From the NCBI RefSeq assembly GCF_900100395.1, contig NZ_FNFB01000011.1, positions 124,001 through 188,000 of the forward strand: DNA of 64,000 bases. The letters run 5' to 3'. Under the pieces are notes generated by a model. The model was not told the DNA's origin. It saw nothing but the letters and a program-made list of their open reading frames with translations, and did no database searches. A program made the position numbers and the translations under genes. Source of the stretch: Nonomuraea maritima. Its GTDB lineage: Bacteria; Actinomycetota; Actinomycetes; Streptosporangiales; Streptosporangiaceae. Of this stretch, positions 25,621 to 34,283 are shown in pieces (position 1 is the first letter of the stretch; each line of letters opens with the position of its first letter).

Positions 25621-26961
25621 TCATCGCGTGGTCGCGCGGGCCGCCGGGGTCGCGGTCAGGCCGAGCCTGCCGGCGGCGGCGTACAGGACGAAGGCGGCCA
25701 GCAGGGCGTTGAGCGCCGGGATGCCCCAGGTCACGTAGTGGCCGATCAGCGCGGCGGCGACCCAGACGAGCAGCGCGGCCGGGACCCACCCTGGCGCGTG
25801 CGCGGGCAGCTCGCCGCGCTCGCGGGAGGCGTCGAGGTCGCCGCGCCAGGTCCGTACCACGAAGTACTCGGCGACCATGATCCCGGCGATGGGCGGGATC
25901 GCCACACCCAGCAGGACGAGGAAGTCCACCAGGTGGTCGGCCATGCCGAGGGCCGCCAGCGCGGTGCCGACCACGCCCAGCACGACGGTGACCACGGCGC
26001 GGCCGGCCTTCATGCCGAACGCGGTGTGCAGGGTGTTGGTGACGCCGAGGCTGGCGGCGTACAGGTTCCAGTCGTTGACCTTGGCGGTGGCGGTGATCAG
26101 GACGAGCACGCCGACGGTGCCGGAGGTGGTGGTGACGATGGTGACGACGTCCCCGGTGCGCAGGGCGTGCGCGAGCAGGACGCCGACCAGGGCGAGCACG
26201 TACTCGCCGAGGGAGATGCCGACGATGGTCTGTTTGACGACGCCGGCCACGTCGCGGTTGAAGCGGCACATGTCCGGCGAGATCACGGCGCCCACGATGA
26301 AGCCGCCCGCCACGAGCGTGGCGCCCTGGGCCAGGCTCATCGCCGGGCCGGTGGGCTGAGAGACGATCAGCTCGCCGAGCGGTCGCTGCGCCAGCTCCAC
26401 CGCGATGGCCCAGCCCGCCAGCGCCAGGAAGGCAGGGACGGTGACCCAGGCGGTCCAGGCCATGCCGGCGAAGCCGTGCACCACGATCGCCGTGATCGCC
26501 AGGCCGCCCACGATCGCCCAGATCCACGCGGGCGAGCCGCCCAGCAGCGACGACACGCCCTGGGCGAGCACGGCGGTCTGCACGCCGAACCACCCCAGCA
26601 GCGCGGTGGCGATGACCAGGCCGACCAGGCCGGAGCCGTACCGGCCGAAGCCCGCCCAGCGGGCCAGCAGACTGGTGGACAGCCCTTCCCGCATGCCGGC
26701 GATGCCCAGCGCGATGGCCACCACCTCGAGAATGGCGGCGCCCAGGGTGACGGCCAGCACGGCCTGCCAGAACGTCATGCCCATGCCGAGCGTGGCGCCG
26801 AGCAGGAACTGCGACAGCGCCGACAGCAGTCCGAAGCGCTGGACGGCGATGGTGACCCAGCTGTAGCGAGCGGATGGGGGGACTCGTTCGAGCGCGTAGT
26901 CGTCGCGGGCGAGGCCGGTGTCGGCGGATAAGCCGTCGGAGTCGGTCGGGGGGTGCGCCAT
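25621..26961 (-). CDS. NCS1 nucleobase/hydantoin permease (CodB-like)
   Basis: 446 aa from ATG 26961 with AAAGGACG eight bases upstream. Twelve hydrophobic segments; the cytosine-permease pattern is clear in SQFLLGATLGMGMTFWQA (TM1), AARWAGF-like RWAGFGRYGS, ISPDMCRFNRD and the TM10 region VAIPPIAGIMVAEYFV. Family members import cytosine, allantoin or hydantoins by cation symport. It is the first gene of the operon with HyuA-like and DUF917 genes and presumably imports their substrate. Confidence 0.9.
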   Translation of the reverse strand: MAHPPTDSDGLSADTGLARDDYALERVPPSARYSWVTIAVQRFGLLSALSQFLLGATLGMGMTFWQAVLAVTLGAAILEVVAIALGIAGMREGLSTSLLARWAGFGRYGSGLVGLVIATALLGWFGVQTAVLAQGVSSLLGGSPAWIWAIVGGLAITAIVVHGFAGMAWTAWVTVPAFLALAGWAIAVELAQRPLGELIVSQPTGPAMSLAQGATLVAGGFIVGAVISPDMCRFNRDVAGVVKQTIVGISLGEYVLALVGVLLAHALRTGDVVTIVTTTSGTVGVLVLITATAKVNDWNLYAASLGVTNTLHTAFGMKAGRAVVTVVLGVVGTALAALGMADHLVDFLVLLGVAIPPIAGIMVAEYFVVRTWRGDLDASRERGELPAHAPGWVPAALLVWVAAALIGHYVTWGIPALNALLAAFVLYAAAGRLGLTATPAARATTR

Positions 26962-26991
26962 CGGACGTCCTTTCGGCGTGATGTAGCTGCG

Positions 26992-27002
26992 GTCACTGTG
27001 AC
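26992..27002. promoter_or_regulatory. Short palindrome upstream of the permease operon
   Basis: GTCACTGTGAC (perfect, 11 bp) lies 31 bp upstream of the permease ATG in the 207-bp divergent space. It may be an operator for an unlinked regulator; short enough to be chance. Confidence 0.3.
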
Positions 27003-27168
27003 GGTAGATAACCGCGAGCCTCCCGAAAAGAGGCGGATTCTGTACGAGGCCTGTTGAGAAAGGCAGACCACTACCGGGCATCCCCCGGCGATTCACAGCC
27101 GTGAGCATTACTGTCCGGATACGGTCAACCACTGTCGCGGGTCGCACAGGGAAAGGAGCGCTGCGTGC

Positions 27169-27837
27169 ATGTCGCACACCACTGAAAGCCCCGGCCCTCC
27201 GGACGGCAACCAACGGTCCAAAGGCATAGCCTTCACCGTGGGCACAGGACTGGTCATAGCGGTAGGGGGGCTGCTGGTTGAATACGGCGCCGTTGCCCCC
27301 TGGTTCGAGGACAAATCGGATGCCGCGGTAAGCGCCCTACCGTCAGCGCGGCCCAAGCCGGCAGGCGGGGTGTCGTCCACGGACGCGGAAAAGGGAGGCA
27401 TCGGCGGGAACAGCTACTGCCGAGAACTTCTGAACGGCCCCGGTACCGTGCAGTGGCGGTCCTGCGCGAAGGTCGAGAACGGGTCCATCGCTTTCGGGCT
27501 GAAACTGATCAACACCGGAACGCGACCGCAAACCGTCTTCGCCCAGGTGAAATACGATGACGCAACCGCTGACCCGCCAGAGCAAAACTGCCCTGGAGGA
27601 GGGCGCTGGCCCCTCACTGTCCAGCCCAACGAGACCGTCATCACTTCGCTGCAGGAGTGCAGTGTTCCGTTGCGTTGGGCTCACTTCCAAGGTAAGGGCT
27701 GGGTGGCCGCTTCCGAAGACGAGATCAATCCAGCAGCATTCCGGTGGGCACCCAGCGCCCACGTGAGACCCTCAGAGGGCAAGGTGACCTGGCTCTGGGA
27801 GGCAGGTGGAATCCGGGAGCCCGTCCCGCTTGACTGA
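27169..27837 (+). CDS. Membrane-anchored protein of unknown function
   Basis: 222 aa. A hydrophilic 20-residue N-terminus, then one membrane helix at about 20-40 (IAFTVGTGLVIAVGGLLVEYG), then an extracellular part with a Pro/Ala linker and a beta-rich domain holding four Cys (NSYCRELLN, WRSCAKVEN, EQNCPGG, LQECSV) that could form two disulfides. It looks like a type-II-anchored secreted domain. I do not recognise a family. ATG 27169, AAAGGAG eleven bases upstream. Divergent from the permease operon; lower GC than its neighbours. Confidence 0.75.
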   Translation: MSHTTESPGPPDGNQRSKGIAFTVGTGLVIAVGGLLVEYGAVAPWFEDKSDAAVSALPSARPKPAGGVSSTDAEKGGIGGNSYCRELLNGPGTVQWRSCAKVENGSIAFGLKLINTGTRPQTVFAQVKYDDATADPPEQNCPGGGRWPLTVQPNETVITSLQECSVPLRWAHFQGKGWVAASEDEINPAAFRWAPSAHVRPSEGKVTWLWEAGGIREPVPLD

Positions 27838-27899
27838 GCCACGCAGAGAAGCGGCGCACCTCCGACGAGGACGGGCCGCGCGAGCAGGCGCCGGTGATG

Positions 27900-28487
27900 T
27901 CAGGCTGAAGTGATGGGTGCGGCTGACCTGGCGGCCCGCTCGATCTTCGCGCAGTACGCCGCACGGGCTTCCGCGTCGATCTGCGTCTTGTGTTCGGGGC
28001 GCAACCCGGTCCGGCCGTCCACGCTCTCGCGCAGGATGTCGGCGTGTCCGGCATGCCGGATGGACTCGCCGAGGACGTGGATCATGACGGCGAACAGGTT
28101 CGTGTCGGCATGAGGCGCCGACCACCACGGCACGTGGCCGGGGGCGTCGAGGGTGAGCGCGTTGATCGTCGCGTCCGAGTGTTCCCACGTGCGCCGGTAG
28201 AAGCCGATGATCTGATCGAGGGTCTCGTTCTCGTTCGCCCACAGTTCGCTGCCGTCGGAGTCCTGCCACCGGGGCAGCGGTTCAGGGGACGGGCGGCCGA
28301 AGACCTCGCCGAAGTACCTGGCCTCGACATTGGCCAGGTGTTTCACCAGACCGAGGAGGTTGGTCCCGGTCACGGTCAAGGGCCGGCGGGCGTCGTACTC
28401 GGACAGGCCGTCGAGTTTCCAGAGCAGCAGCTCGCGGTCCCGCCGCAGTCTCCCGTGCAGGTGGCCTTTCGCGAATTCATCGATCAT
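27900..28487 (-). CDS. DinB-family protein
   Basis: 195 aa from ATG 28487 (MIDEFAKGHLHGRLRRDREL). Four-helix DinB/MST pattern: LLGLVKHLANVEARYFGEVF with first metal His, and SIRHAGHADILRE near the C-terminus with the HxxxH-type pair. This DUF664 sub-group includes mycothiol-dependent enzymes in actinobacteria, so a thiol-S-transferase role is possible. Monocistronic; the sequence upstream is the fragment of a DUF1214 protein in the opposite direction. Confidence 0.87.
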   Translation of the reverse strand: MIDEFAKGHLHGRLRRDRELLLWKLDGLSEYDARRPLTVTGTNLLGLVKHLANVEARYFGEVFGRPSPEPLPRWQDSDGSELWANENETLDQIIGFYRRTWEHSDATINALTLDAPGHVPWWSAPHADTNLFAVMIHVLGESIRHAGHADILRESVDGRTGLRPEHKTQIDAEARAAYCAKIERAARSAAPITSA

Positions 28488-28516
28488 GCGGCCCGAGCAT
28501 GCCACGGGCAGCTCGT

Positions 28517-28801
28517 GGTCTCAACCGCCCGTACGCCTGGTCGATCACGATGTACGACCCCCAAGGATTCCTGGTCGAGAACCCCATCGAACGCTACGAG
28601 ATCGGGCACACCGCCGAGCCGATCGCGAACCCGGACGGGTCGGTGGATCTGTTCGTCCAGCACGAGCCGCCCGCGGGCAGCCGGTCGAACTGGCTCCCCG
28701 CCCCGGCCGGCGATTTCAACCTCATACTCCGCATGTACTGGCCCCAGCAGAGCGCCATCGACGGCACCTGGAAGCCCCCTGCAGTCGGTAGGGCCTCGTG
28801 A
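28517..28801 (+). pseudogene. DUF1214-domain protein, C-terminal fragment
   Basis: About 95 codons match the end of DUF1254/DUF1214 proteins: YAWSITMYDPQGFLVENPIE, VDLFVQHEPP, SNWLPAPAGDFNLILRMYWP and a terminal DGTWKPPAV. Intact members are 300-450 aa with an N-terminal DUF1254 domain; nothing of that precedes, and the DinB start is 30 bp away in the other direction. Tail of a deleted gene. Confidence 0.78.
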
Positions 28802-28827
28802 GCCAAGGCCGGGAGGGACAAGCGACC

Positions 28828-29322
28828 ATGAAGCTCGACATCACCAGGACGAACCAGGCGATCGAGCGCCTGCTCGAAACGACCGAGAGCCCGCGGCACC
28901 GGTTCCTCCTGCAGGCCTACCACCGCCACCGCTACCTGGAGATCGCCGGACGCTACGAGGAGATCTTCGCACCCGACATGATGGTGGAACATCCCGTCTA
29001 CCACTTCCACGCCCTGGGCATCAGCACGACCCTGGAGGGGCAGGACGCGATCCGCGGCCTCTACCGCACCTGGGCCGAGACCGGCGAGTGCGTCATGTAC
29101 CTCTACAAGGCGCGCGAGGAGATGATCTGGCCGTACGACGACCGCGGCCGGCTCATCGGCGAGGACGTCTGGAAGGTCGACCCCGACAAGGCCGAGATCA
29201 TCAAGATCGCCCCGGCCGACGTCATCACCACACAGGAGGCCGCCCAGATCCTCAACCCCCTGATCAAGCCGCTGCCCGCCTTCGAAAAGGCCATGGGCAT
29301 GGCCGACTCCCGCCGGCGATAG
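28828..29322 (+). CDS. NTF2/SnoaL-like protein
   Basis: 164 aa from ATG 28828, behind GGGAGGGACAAGCGACC. The pattern of helices followed by curved strands (HRYLEIAGRYEEIFAPDMMV, EHPVYHF, GQDAIRGLYRTWAE) fits the nuclear-transport-factor-2/SnoaL fold seen in polyketide cyclases and dehydratases. A later IWPYDDRGRLIGEDVW strand pair is distinctive but I cannot assign a substrate. It might be partial at its C-terminus because decayed genes follow. The DUF1214 fragment ends 27 bp upstream, and such domains can co-occur. Confidence 0.65.
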   Translation: MKLDITRTNQAIERLLETTESPRHRFLLQAYHRHRYLEIAGRYEEIFAPDMMVEHPVYHFHALGISTTLEGQDAIRGLYRTWAETGECVMYLYKAREEMIWPYDDRGRLIGEDVWKVDPDKAEIIKIAPADVITTQEAAQILNPLIKPLPAFEKAMGMADSRRR

Positions 29323-29372
29323 AAACGACTCCGGCCCTGAGTGGCGCACCGCCGCCGAGTCTTCATGGCCGG

Positions 29373-29785
29373 TCAGCCGGGGCGGCGGAGGGTGCGACGG
29401 ACGGCCAGGCCGCCGAGGGCTGCCGAGGCGAGCGTCAAGATGCCCGCTTCGGTCCATTGGAAGCGCCAGAACCTGGACGGCGGATGGTAGTAGACCGCGT
29501 ACCGGTACCCGTTGCTGAACAGGCACTCCTGCCACGCATCAGCGTTCCTGCTGCTCTGCCCCACGTCCACCCGACGCGGGCACCCACTGTCCGACGGCTC
29601 GGCCACCTCCTTGCCGGACGGCTCCACCCAGGCGGTGCTCACCAGCCGGGCGTCGTGATCGTCCAGCAGCACGGTGCCCGAGAGCTCGGTACGCGCCGGC
29701 TCGGCGTAGTAGTCGCTGAGCTGGAACAGCGTGAACATCGTCACCGCCACACCGGCCACGACCAGCGCCATCGCGGGCAGTCGCG
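29373..29785 (-). pseudogene. ABC transporter permease, C-terminal fragment
   Basis: About 135 codons: a membrane helix MALVVAGVAVTMFTLFQLSD, an extracellular domain with two Cys, then PPSRFWRFQWTEAGILTLAS and a last helix ending RRTLRRPG. The RFW-FQW-E end is characteristic of the permease in actinobacterial GntR-ATPase-permease operons. The N-terminal helices are missing; the sequence is joined directly to the beginning of an ATPase gene at about 29785. Confidence 0.7.
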
Positions 29786-29952
29786 GACCGCAGCAGGCCG
29801 ACGGCCGCGTGCATGAGCGTGGTCTTGCCTGCGCCGTTGGGGCCGACGAGCGCCGCCACACGACCTGCGGGCACGGCCAGCGAGCAGTCGCGTAACGCCC
29901 ACGTACGGCCATAGCGGACTCCCAGCCCGGTTGCCTCCAGCGCGGGACTCAT
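29785..29952 (-). pseudogene. ABC transporter ATP-binding protein, N-terminal fragment
   Basis: ATG 29952 overlaps the preceding GntR stop. About 56 codons run through the complete Walker A (ALVGPNGAGKTTLMHAAVGLL) and then stop matching; signature, Walker B and the remaining ~240 residues are gone. The frame continues out of register into the permease fragment, which locates one deletion end at 29783-29790. Confidence 0.78.
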
Positions 29953-30075
29953 GCCACGTCCTCTTTCGCGGCGTCGGCCAGGACCACGGCGAACAGCCCC
30001 CGCAGGTCCTCCTGGTCGAGCCCGGCCGCGCGGGCGTCGCGCACCCACGCCTCCAGACCGCGCCGCAGCCGTGCT
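29949..30075 (-). pseudogene. GntR-family (YtrA-type) regulator, C-terminal tail
   Basis: About 40 codons ending LRGLFAVVLADAAKEDVA match the end of short GntR/YtrA regulators that head ABC operons (RRGLEAWVRDARAAGLDQED). The DNA-binding part is missing. Together with the next two fragments it represents a GntR-ATPase-permease operon collapsed by internal deletions. Confidence 0.65.
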
Positions 30076-30388
30076 GACGACTGGGACGCTCGATGAGCGC
30101 CGACACGGCAGGCGGTTGAGCAGAACCGGCGAGGCCGCCATCGGTCGGCCTCGCCGATCTCGTCTTCGGCCACCGTCGCCAGCGGTCGGGCCTTACCGGG
30201 CCGCTCAGCGGTCTTTCCATCGCCGACCGCATAGCTGCGGACGGTGTTGGAGTTGCCAGGGCTCTGATGGAAGGTGTCGGCGGCCGCGACGACGGTGAGC
30301 GACTTGCCGGTCGGCAGCGACACCACAGTGGACACGTCGCAGGCCGCCAACCTCGATGCCATGGCCAACCCCGAGGTGCTGCGGCACT
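30076..30388. other. Unassigned debris between GntR tail and flavin reductase pseudogene
   Basis: No intact gene. On the minus strand a short stretch near 30100 reads RRFCSTACRVGAHRA, like a small zinc-ribbon tail; on the plus strand a tail ending EVLRHFTF stops near 30400. Neither has a start or further similarity that I can support. Confidence 0.4.
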
Positions 30389-30946
30389 TCACATTCTGAG
30401 CGGTCGCAGCGCCTTGCTCCAGGAGACGACCTGGTTGAGCAGCTTGCTCAGCATGTCCTCCTGGTGCGCGGCGGGCTTGAAGGTGGTGTAGTCCTCGAAG
30501 TCGGCGTGCATCAGCAGCTCCACGGCCGCCTGGACGTCGGCCACCTTGACCTGGCCGAGCACCTGCGGCAGGTGCTCGGCCGCCCGCACGCCGCCGCTGA
30601 CGCCGTAGCCGACCACGCCTGCGGCCTTGTCGTGCCACTCGAAGAACAGGAAATCGATGGCGGTTTTGAGTGCGCCGGTGGTCGAGTGGTTGTACTCGGG
30701 CGTCACGAAGACGAAGCCGTCGAAGCCGGCGATGGTGTCGGACCACGTCTTGGTATGCGGGTGCTCGTAGACCCCGGTGGCCGCGGCGAGCGGTTCGTCG
30801 AGGTGGGGCAGGTTGTAGTCCTTCAGGTCGACCAGATCGTAGTGCGCGTCACCGCGCCTGACCGCGTGGTCGTGAACCTAGCGGGCGACGGCCTCGCCGC
30901 TGCGTCCCGGCCGCGTGCCGCCGACAATGATGGTATTTTTGATCAT
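30389..30946 (-). pseudogene. NADPH-dependent FMN reductase interrupted by one amber codon
   Basis: From ATG 30946 the frame encodes a full-length flavodoxin-like FMN reductase of about 185 codons: IIVGGTRPGRSGEAVAR (phosphate loop), later YNLPHLDEPLA, FVFVTPEYNHSTTGALKTAI and KAAGVVGYGVSGG. It is broken only by TAG at 30878-30880, at the position where relatives have Trp (VARW), so a single TGG-to-TAG change explains it. No frameshift is present. The start overlaps the upstream fusion gene (ATGA), so it was the second gene of that operon. Either a recent pseudogene, an artefact, or an mRNA that needs readthrough. Confidence 0.85.
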
Positions 30947-32562
30947 TTCTCCACCTTCAGTATGACCTTTCCGCGGATAGCGCCGCGCTCGGCGGCGCGG
31001 TGCAGGTCTGCCAGGGACTCCAGCGGGCGAGCGTCCGCCTTGACGTCCACCACGCCCTTGTCGATCAGCGCCACGAGCTCGGTCAGCTGGCCTGGGTCGT
31101 TGCGAGCCACGAACTGGACGGCGCGCGGATGCTCGATCGGCTGGGTGATCGAAACGAACTCCTTGGCCAGCCGCGTCACCGAGGCAGGCACGTCGGCCAC
31201 CAGGTTGATCAGCACGTCGTTGCCGCCCGGCAGCGGAGCGGTGGTGTAGTCGACGACCTCGTCGGCGCCCAGCGCCCACACGACAGCGGCGCTGCGCGGG
31301 CTGGCGGTCGCCACCACGTGCGCGCCCGCATGCTTGGCCAGCTGCACGGCAAACAGCCCGACGCCGCCGCCGGCCCCGTTGATCAGCACCCGGCTGCCGC
31401 GGCCGATGCGGGCATGCTCAAAGACCGCCTGCCACGCGGTGAGCCCGGCCACCGGCACGGCAGCCGCGTCCGCCAGGGGGATCCGCTCCGGTGCCCTGGC
31501 CAGCACGCTCGCCTTCGCGACCGCGTACTCGGCCGCCGCCCCGTCGATGAGCCCGATCACTTTGTCGCCGGGGGCGAGGTCACCCGCCCCGGTGACCACG
31601 GTGCCCGCGACGTCCCAGCCGAGCGTGTGCGGCAGCGTGACGCCGAGCACGTCCTGCAGCAGGCCCATCCGTAGGCCGACCTCCGACGGGTTGAACGACG
31701 TCGCGGCCACCCTGATGAGCACCTCACCCGGCCCAGACTTCGGCACCGGCACCTCCTCCAGCGAGATCACCGAGGCGTCGCCGTACTCGTGGATGCGGGC
31801 GGCCCGCATGGTGCCGAGGAAGTCCGCGGCGTGCTCGCTCGCCCACGTCTCGAACGTGCTCGCGGGCGCTCCGGTGACCTCCTCCACGGTCCCGGTGGCC
31901 GGGCCGGGCTCGCCGAGACCGCGCAGCATCCCGTCCACGGCCGACGCGGGCCACCCCAGCCCGAGCAGCCGTGTCCTGGCCTCCTCCGGAGGCTCATCCT
32001 CCCAGCGCACCGGCCGGCCGATCGCGGCGCCGATCGCCCGCGCCTGCTCCCGCTGGGTCAGCGGCCGGGGTCCGGTCAACGTGTAGACCGCGCAGTGGTG
32101 CACTTCGTCGAGCAGCGCGCGCACCGCGACGGCTGCGACGTCCCGCTCGTGGATGGGGGAAAAGGCCGCGTCGCCGTACGGCTGCCGCACGACGCCCGCG
32201 CGGACCTGCTCGGCCCACCGCAAGGTGTTGGCCGCGAACGCGTGCGGGCGCAGCACTGTCCACTCGCGGGCGGTCCCAGCGATCAGGCGCTCGATCTCGA
32301 CCTCGTGCGGGCGGGCGGCGGCCGAGGACAGGTAGACCACCCGCCGCGCCCCAATAAGCTCCAGCACCTCGCGGGCGCCCTCAGCCGAGGCGAACGGCCA
32401 CAGCAGGAACACCGCGTCGACACCGTCGAGAGCCGCCTCCAGCGCGACCGGGTCGGTCAGCTCCCTCGTCACCGTGCGTACGTCGGCCCCTGCGTCTTCA
32501 AGTTGGTTCACCAGAGGGCGGCCGATCGTGCCGGTCGCCCCGCTGACCAGGACTTTTGTCAT
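30943..32562 (-). CDS. NmrA-like reductase fused to quinone oxidoreductase
   Basis: 539 aa from ATG 32562 (an ATG at 32574 would add MVDG). Residues 1-~250 form an NmrA/atypical-SDR domain (TKVLVSGATGTIGRPLVNQL, VVYLSSAAARPHEVEIERLI). From M252 the protein restarts as a zinc-less MDR quinone oxidoreductase: RAARIHEYGDASVISLEEVP, a GroES part without zinc Cys, then VLINGAGGGVGLFAVQLA and a C-terminal catalytic lobe ending GKVILKVEK. These are usually separate proteins of about 285 and 305 aa. There is no ribosome site before M252, so the fusion is read as one chain. Divergent from an AraC gene; followed by the FMN reductase pseudogene. Confidence 0.85.
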   Translation of the reverse strand: MTKVLVSGATGTIGRPLVNQLEDAGADVRTVTRELTDPVALEAALDGVDAVFLLWPFASAEGAREVLELIGARRVVYLSSAAARPHEVEIERLIAGTAREWTVLRPHAFAANTLRWAEQVRAGVVRQPYGDAAFSPIHERDVAAVAVRALLDEVHHCAVYTLTGPRPLTQREQARAIGAAIGRPVRWEDEPPEEARTRLLGLGWPASAVDGMLRGLGEPGPATGTVEEVTGAPASTFETWASEHAADFLGTMRAARIHEYGDASVISLEEVPVPKSGPGEVLIRVAATSFNPSEVGLRMGLLQDVLGVTLPHTLGWDVAGTVVTGAGDLAPGDKVIGLIDGAAAEYAVAKASVLARAPERIPLADAAAVPVAGLTAWQAVFEHARIGRGSRVLINGAGGGVGLFAVQLAKHAGAHVVATASPRSAAVVWALGADEVVDYTTAPLPGGNDVLINLVADVPASVTRLAKEFVSITQPIEHPRAVQFVARNDPGQLTELVALIDKGVVDVKADARPLESLADLHRAAERGAIRGKVILKVEK

Positions 32563-32651
32563 GCCGTCAACCATAGGAGCCCTGAGTGAGGCATCCAATG
32601 CGCTTCTATCTGCAATTTATACGCGATCGTCTCCCGCATTAGACTTACGTC

Positions 32652-33638
32652 ATGGACATGCTGAGCGACGTGATCGCCTCCATGCGCATGGGCGTGCCGC
32701 GCTCGGCGCGTGTCGAGTGGCCGGCGCCGTGGGGGCAGCGGTTCCCGTCAGCGCCTGGTTCTGCGGGCTTCCAGGTGGTGCTGCAGGGCTCGTGCTGGGC
32801 GATCCCGCCGGAAGGCGAGCCGATCCCGGTCGGGACGGGCGACGTGCTGTTCTTCCCCCACGGGCACAGCTACGCGCTGGCCGACTCGCCCACCAGCCCC
32901 ATCGCGGAGCCCGGCTGTGACCCCTATGCCCACGCCGACCTATTCGCCTCGGCCTCTATGGAGGGCACCGGGCCCGTCACCGTGACGATCTGCGGCGGCT
33001 ACCAGCTCGACTCCAACGGGGCGCATCCGCTGCTCAGAGGGCTGCCCGAGATGATCCACCTGCCCGCCAGGCTGGGGCACAACACCGAGCTGCGCGCCAC
33101 CGTCGAGCTGCTCGGTAAAGAGATCGGCAGCCCGCGGCCAGGTGCCGACATGGTGGTGTCGGCGCTGCTGGACATGCTGCTGCTGTACATCCTGCGTGCC
33201 TGGTTCGACGTCTCGATGGAGCACTGCAAGGTAGACAGCTGGGCCGCCGCGCTGGCCGACCCGGCCATCAGCGCCGCACTCGACGGCATCCACCGCGACC
33301 CTACCCACCCGTGGACGGTCGAGTCGCTCGGCCGCCGCGCAGGGCTGTCCCGCGCGGCGTTCTCCCGCCGGTTCACCCAGTTCGTCGGGCAGCCGCCGCT
33401 GACCTATCTGACCTGGTGGCGGCTGGGCACGGCCGCGCGCATGCTGCGCGACTCCGACGCCGCGCTGAGCGAGATCGCCGCCGCGGTCGGCTACGGCTCG
33501 GAGTTCGCCTTCGCCAACGCCTTCAAGCGCGAGTACCGCATGGCCCCCGGCAAATACCGCCGCCTTGGCTGCGCGCCTTCAGTCCGAACGGCGGCAGACC
33601 CGCTCCAGCACCCGGATCTCGCAGAACGCTCGATGTAG
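32652..33638 (+). CDS. AraC-family transcriptional regulator (cupin_6 type)
   Basis: 328 aa. N-terminal cupin_6 sensor (PRSARVEWPAPWGQRFP, LFFPHGHSYALAD) and C-terminal double HTH: WTVESLGRRAGLSRAAFSRR with FVGQPPLTYLTWWRLGTAAR and SEIAAAVGYGSEFAFANAFK. Family members regulate a divergent oxidoreductase; here the NmrA-QOR fusion and FMN reductase are the likely targets across the 89-bp AT-rich promoter gap. The last ~25 residues after GKYRR are unlike the family and are probably encoded by inserted debris, so the original stop may have been lost. Confidence 0.88.
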   Translation: MDMLSDVIASMRMGVPRSARVEWPAPWGQRFPSAPGSAGFQVVLQGSCWAIPPEGEPIPVGTGDVLFFPHGHSYALADSPTSPIAEPGCDPYAHADLFASASMEGTGPVTVTICGGYQLDSNGAHPLLRGLPEMIHLPARLGHNTELRATVELLGKEIGSPRPGADMVVSALLDMLLLYILRAWFDVSMEHCKVDSWAAALADPAISAALDGIHRDPTHPWTVESLGRRAGLSRAAFSRRFTQFVGQPPLTYLTWWRLGTAARMLRDSDAALSEIAAAVGYGSEFAFANAFKREYRMAPGKYRRLGCAPSVRTAADPLQHPDLAERSM

Positions 33639-33717
33639 CGGGTGTACTCGGGCAGTATCGCCGCGCTCTGATCGGCGAGCATGGCCAGGCCGATACCGGT
33701 CTTGACGGCGATACGGC

Positions 33718-33993
33718 CTAGGTCCTTACGCCGATGCCGCGGTCGGCCAGCTCGTGCACCAAGTTGAGGACCACGCGCAGATTGCGGCCAAGGCGATCAA
33801 GCGTGTGCATGACGATAGTGTCGCCCGGTCGGGCATAGGCGAGAAGCCGCTGCAAGCCGTCCCGCTCGACCGAGGTACCGGTCTTCTTATCGACGAAGAT
33901 CCGCTCGCTCGGGATGCCTTGGGCGGTCAGGGCGTCGAGCTGTCGTTCCAGCGATTGCTTGGTAGCGGAGACCCTCGCGTAGCCCAGTTTGAG
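33718..33993 (-). pseudogene. Serine resolvase, N-terminal catalytic domain without start
   Basis: LKLGYARVSATKQSLERQLD contains the catalytic serine motif of Tn3-type resolvases; IFVDKKTGTSVERDGLQRLL, PGDTIVMHTLDRLGRNLRVV and LADRGIGVRT follow, then TAG. The chain ends at about residue 92, before helix E and the HTH, and the beginning has no ATG/GTG in frame. Sequence just beyond (33570-33717, minus strand) is open in another frame but I do not recognise it. This is a transposon remnant. Confidence 0.8.
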
Positions 33994-34280
33994 GAACGCG
34001 CACGCTGGCGGAATGTCCGATTCCACCGGCTCGGTGATCGTCCCGATCGCGCCGTTCCACTTCCAAGGAAGTGAAACGATCAGCCGTCTCTCGTGTGCTC
34101 TTCCTGCGGGCATTGCTTGACCAGTGAAAACGCACTCCCGAGCCACATCCGAACGAAAAGTCACGATAAGCCGCTCAACGGAGCCTTCTTAGCGGGATTT
34201 TTCGTTCCGATGCTCGTCAGCCCCCGCGTTCGGGGGCGGAGGGCCGGGGTGGCGCGTCCGCGGCTTCCATGTCAGACTCA
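33994..34280. other. Intergenic region upstream of trpBA with one hairpin
   Basis: About 290 bp with no recognisable gene. A 7-bp stem GCCCCCG-CGTT-CGGGGGC at 34220-34237 could be a weak terminator or attenuator before the trp transcript. No run of Trp codons, T-box stem or leader peptide rich in Trp was seen. Confidence 0.45.
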
Positions 34281-34283
34281 CTG

